Shown here in pieces: positions 20,393 through 22,832 of a stretch of DNA of 22,832 bases (its first letter is position 1; every line of letters starts with the position of its first letter). The position numbers and the translations under genes are program-made. This stretch comes from Actinomycetes bacterium (GTDB lineage Bacteria; Actinomycetota; Actinomycetes; Actinomycetales; Microbacteriaceae): the NCBI GenBank assembly GCA_023457615.1, contig JAEWKY010000061.1:1-22832 (forward strand), read 5' to 3'. The notes beneath the pieces are model-generated. The model was given only the letters and a program-made list of their open reading frames with translations. It had not been told where the DNA came from and made no database searches.

Positions 20393-21951
20393 GCGGAGTC
20401 CTTTCCGAGGGAGGCGACGGCGGCGCGCTCGACGGCGAGTCCGGCCCGGTAGCGGTCGAGGTAGGCGGCGAATCCGGCGACGTCGGCGGGGGCGGGGTCG
20501 ACCGTGACGACGGGCGCGCGGGCGAACACCCGCTCCGCGAGGTAGGCGCCGAGGTCGCCGCCGCCGGCGGCGGTGAAGGCGGCGAGCACGGCGATGCCCC
20601 ACGCGCCGCCCTCCGAGGCGGTCTCCGCGACCTCCACCGGGGTGTCGAGCGCGGCGGCGAGGAAGCGCTGCGCGACGTCCGACGTGCGGAACAGACCCCC
20701 GTGCGCCGACATCCTGTCGAGCGACACGTGCTCGTCGGCGAGCGTGCGCATGCCGAGCGCGAGCGTCGCGAAGACGCCGTAGAGGTGCGCGCGCATCGTG
20801 TTGGCGAGGTCGAGCGTGCTCTCGGGGGTGCGCACGACGAGCGGGCGTCCGGCGGGCAGGCCGACGATCGGCTCCCCCGCGACGTGGTTGTAGGCGACGA
20901 TGCCGCCCGCGTCCGCCTCGCCGTCGAGCGCCGCGCGGAGCAGCACCGCGTAGACGTCGTCGAGGTCGCGCGGCGAGCCGGCCAGCTCGGCGTAGCGCGC
21001 GAACATCCCGACCCAGGCGGCGAGCTCGCTCGCGCCGTTGTTGACGTGCACCATCGCGACGGGATGGCCTGCGGGGGTCGTCACGACGTCGAGCTCGGGA
21101 TGCGAGCGGGCGAGCGGACGCTCGAGGACGACCATCGCGAAGACGCTCGTGCCGACGCTCACGTTGCCGGTGCGCGGCGCGACGGCGTTCGTCGCGACCA
21201 TGCCCGTGCCCGCGTCGCCCTCCGGCGGGCACAGCACGACGCCCGCGCGCAACGCGCCCGACGGGTCGAGAAGGGCGGCTCCCTCGGGGGTGAGCTCCCC
21301 GGCCGCGGCGCCCGCGACGAGCACGTCGGGCAGCAGGTCGCGCACCGGGTGCGCGAGGGGGGTTCCCTCGACGAGCTCGTCGTACCGCGCGAGCAGCTCG
21401 ACGTCGTAGTCGCGGGTCGCGGGGTCGAGCGGGAACATCCCCGAGGCGTCGCCGGCGCCGAGCACGTGCCGACCGCCGAGCGCGGCGTGCACGTAGCCCG
21501 CGAGCGTCGTGATCCTGCGCACGCGCGCGACGTGGGGCTCGCGATCGAGCACCGCCTCGTGCAGGTGCGCGATCGACCAGCGCAGCGGGATGTTGACGCC
21601 GAACATCTCCGAGAGCTCCGACGCGGCGTCGCCCGTGCCCGTGTTGCGCCACGTGCGGAACGGCACGAGCAGCTCGTCGTCCGCGTCGAACGCGAGGTAG
21701 CCGTGCATCATCGCGGACACGCCGATCGCCGCGAAGGTCGTCGGGGGGAGCTCGAGGCGGCCGACGAGGTCGGCGTAGGCGGCGCGGATGCCCGTCCAGA
21801 CCTCGTCGAGGTCGTAGGTCCAGGTGCCGTCGACGAGGCGGCTCTCCCACGCGTGCACGCCGGTCGCGAGCACGGTCGTCGGGTCGTCGGCGTCGACGAG
21901 GCACGCCTTGATGCGCGTCGAGCCGAGCTCGATGCCGAGCGCGGCGTTCAC
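20389..21951 (-). CDS. araB: FGGY-family kinase, probable L-ribulokinase
   Basis: A 520-aa protein. GTG 21951 overlaps the araD stop (GTGA) and begins NAALGIELGSTRIKACLVD, the phosphate-1 motif of FGGY kinases. IGVSAMMHGYLAFD (about 76-89), an ATP-site region (GDAGTGMVATNAVAPRTGNVSVGTSVFAM, about 245-273) and the late adenosine motif (HGGLFRTSDVAQRFLAAAL; TASEGGAWGIAVLAA) follow. Position between araD and araA points to phosphorylation of L-ribulose. The protein is shorter than the E. coli AraB type (566 aa), and the substrate-side MHG resembles xylulokinase-like members more than classical AraB. The assignment therefore leans on context. Confidence 0.85.
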   Translation of the reverse strand: MNAALGIELGSTRIKACLVDADDPTTVLATGVHAWESRLVDGTWTYDLDEVWTGIRAAYADLVGRLELPPTTFAAIGVSAMMHGYLAFDADDELLVPFRTWRNTGTGDAASELSEMFGVNIPLRWSIAHLHEAVLDREPHVARVRRITTLAGYVHAALGGRHVLGAGDASGMFPLDPATRDYDVELLARYDELVEGTPLAHPVRDLLPDVLVAGAAAGELTPEGAALLDPSGALRAGVVLCPPEGDAGTGMVATNAVAPRTGNVSVGTSVFAMVVLERPLARSHPELDVVTTPAGHPVAMVHVNNGASELAAWVGMFARYAELAGSPRDLDDVYAVLLRAALDGEADAGGIVAYNHVAGEPIVGLPAGRPLVVRTPESTLDLANTMRAHLYGVFATLALGMRTLADEHVSLDRMSAHGGLFRTSDVAQRFLAAALDTPVEVAETASEGGAWGIAVLAAFTAAGGGDLGAYLAERVFARAPVVTVDPAPADVAGFAAYLDRYRAGLAVERAAVASLGKDSA

Positions 21952-22655
21952 CGGCGCACGTCCGTGGCCTGGCCGTAGACGTGCTGATAGCGCGCGTACA
22001 GCGCGTCGATCATGTCCTGCGGGATGGGCACGAGCGGTCCCGCGGCGCGGGCGAGGTGCACGGTGCGCGCGGCGTCCTCGCACATCACGGCCGCCTTGAC
22101 CGCGTCCTCCGCGTCGGCGCCGATCGTGAACGGCCCGTGGTTGCGCATCAGCACGGCGCGCGAGCGATGGCCGCGCAGCGTCTCGACGATGCCGCGGCCG
22201 ATCGAGTCGTCGCCGATGATCGCGAGCGGCCCGACCGGGATGGGACCGCCGAACTCGTCGGCCATGCCCGTGATCACGCACGGGATCTCCTCGCCGCGCG
22301 CGGCCCAGGCGACCGCGTAGGTCGAGTGCGTGTGCACGACGCCGCCGACCTCGGGCATGTTCCGGTAGACGTACGCGTGGGCGGCCGTGTCGCTCGACGG
22401 CGAGCGCTCGCTGCCGGGCGAGCCGGGCACGACGCGACCGTCGAGGTCGCACAGGATCATGCTCTCGGGCGTGAGCTCGTCGTAGGAGACCCCCGAGGGC
22501 TTGATGACGAAGAGGTCGGCGCCGGGGACGCGCCCGGAGACGTTGCCCCCGGTCCAGACGACGAGGCCGTAGCGCACGAGCTCGCCGTGCAGCCGCGCGA
22601 CCTCGGCGCGCACCGCGTCGATCGCGGCGTCGCTCGGCCCGTGCTCAGCGCTCAT
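21948..22655 (-). CDS. araD: L-ribulose-5-phosphate 4-epimerase
   Basis: A 235-aa protein from ATG 22655, with AGGAGG upstream. It has the class II aldolase/epimerase fold: TGGNVSGRVPG (35-45) and IKPSGVSYDELTPESMILCDLDG bind the phosphate. Zinc ligands are H108 and H110 (VVHTHSTYAVAW) and H173 (RNHGPF), with D89 (SSDTAAHAYVYRN) as in E. coli AraD. It converts L-ribulose 5-phosphate to D-xylulose 5-phosphate, feeding the pentose phosphate pathway. It is first in the operon, with a LacI-type palindrome 26 bp upstream, so the whole operon is probably controlled there. Confidence 0.95.
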   Translation of the reverse strand: MSAEHGPSDAAIDAVRAEVARLHGELVRYGLVVWTGGNVSGRVPGADLFVIKPSGVSYDELTPESMILCDLDGRVVPGSPGSERSPSSDTAAHAYVYRNMPEVGGVVHTHSTYAVAWAARGEEIPCVITGMADEFGGPIPVGPLAIIGDDSIGRGIVETLRGHRSRAVLMRNHGPFTIGADAEDAVKAAVMCEDAARTVHLARAAGPLVPIPQDMIDALYARYQHVYGQATDVRR

Positions 22656-22680
22656 CGCATCCTCCTCGACGCTCGGCGCG

Positions 22681-22696
22681 ATGTTACCGGTAACAT
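22681..22696. promoter_or_regulatory. LacI-type operator of the arabinose operon
   Basis: ATGTTACCGGTAACAT is a perfect 16-bp palindrome with the central CG typical of LacI-family operators. It lies 26 bp upstream of the araD start and 38 bp after the 3' end of a LacI-family gene. Confidence 0.8.
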
Positions 22697-22733
22697 TCCG
22701 GCGCCCGCAAGAGCCCGGGGAACCCGGTCCCGC

Positions 22734-22832
22734 TCAGAGCGCGGCGGTCGACCCCCGGGGCACGAGCACGGGCGGCACCGCGGCCTCGCGCGCCGGCTCC
22801 TCGCCGCGCACCCGGGCGACGAGCTGCCGCAC
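22734..22832 (-). CDS. LacI-family regulator, 3' end only (probable arabinose repressor)
   Basis: The last 32 codons are in the window, read VRQLVARVRGEEPAREAAVPP and then VLVPRGSTAAL before TGA 22734. The ending P-V-L-V-x-R-G-S-T is the standard C-terminus of LacI/GalR-family proteins. The gene reads leftward into the ara operon, with the operator palindrome between them. It is therefore the likely arabinose-responsive repressor (AraR-like). The 5' part, including the DNA-binding domain, is outside the window. Confidence 0.8.
   Translation of the reverse strand: MRQLVARVRGEEPAREAAVPPVLVPRGSTAAL

Noticed and set aside
20393..21904. Upstream extension of the araA frame to 1010 codons
   Set aside because: The extension is an Arg-rich shadow of araB. 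AraA starts at GTG 20392, giving the normal 506 aa.
1..22832. CRISPR array or insertion sequence
   Set aside because: No regularly spaced repeats and no transposase gene with terminal inverted repeats were seen.

Overview
The window is about 22.8 kb of very GC-rich DNA. Codon use, GTG and TTG starts, many apparently leaderless genes and the gene families present suggest an actinobacterium, most likely Microbacteriaceae (inference; no search was run). It holds two stretches of host chromosome flanking a 12.2 kb integrated element.

Left host flank (1-1761): the 3' end of a secreted lytic transglycosylase, a convergent LacI-family regulator, and an intact tRNA-Tyr(GTA).

Integrated element (about 1763-13944): it sits in the 3' end of tRNA-Tyr between exact 27-bp direct repeats (1736-1762 and 13918-13944). 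Leftward are a tyrosine integrase, whose start region looks frameshifted, and an overlapping XRE-type regulator. A divergent control region full of inverted repeats (3469-3605) separates them from a rightward set: an excisionase-like HTH protein, small unknowns, a second tyrosine recombinase, a winged-helix replication-type protein, small zinc-binding and HTH proteins, and an unknown 343-aa protein. A two-gene leftward insert follows (a DUF1508/YegP-like protein and a small unknown). Then comes a tightly overlapping trio: a phage terminase small subunit, a 95-aa unknown and a 903-aa tail tape measure protein. Two cargo-like genes with their own promoters end the element. No large terminase, portal, capsid, other tail genes, lysis genes or conjugation genes are present. 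The element looks like a phage satellite, or a strongly reduced prophage, that kept only DNA-recognition and tail-length genes. This is the main candidate for something new.

Right host flank (13945-22832): the displaced tRNA terminator, a PPOX-fold protein, a P-loop kinase-like protein, a BglII/BstYI-type restriction endonuclease with an MT-A70 methyltransferase, an OmpR-type response regulator and histidine kinase divergent from a VanY-like carboxypeptidase, and a leftward L-arabinose operon (araD-araB-araA, joined by GTGA overlaps). Upstream of araD are a perfect 16-bp LacI-type palindrome and the 3' end of a LacI-family gene that runs off the window.

No CRISPR array or insertion sequence was seen. 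No gene-free stretch exceeds about 200 bases.
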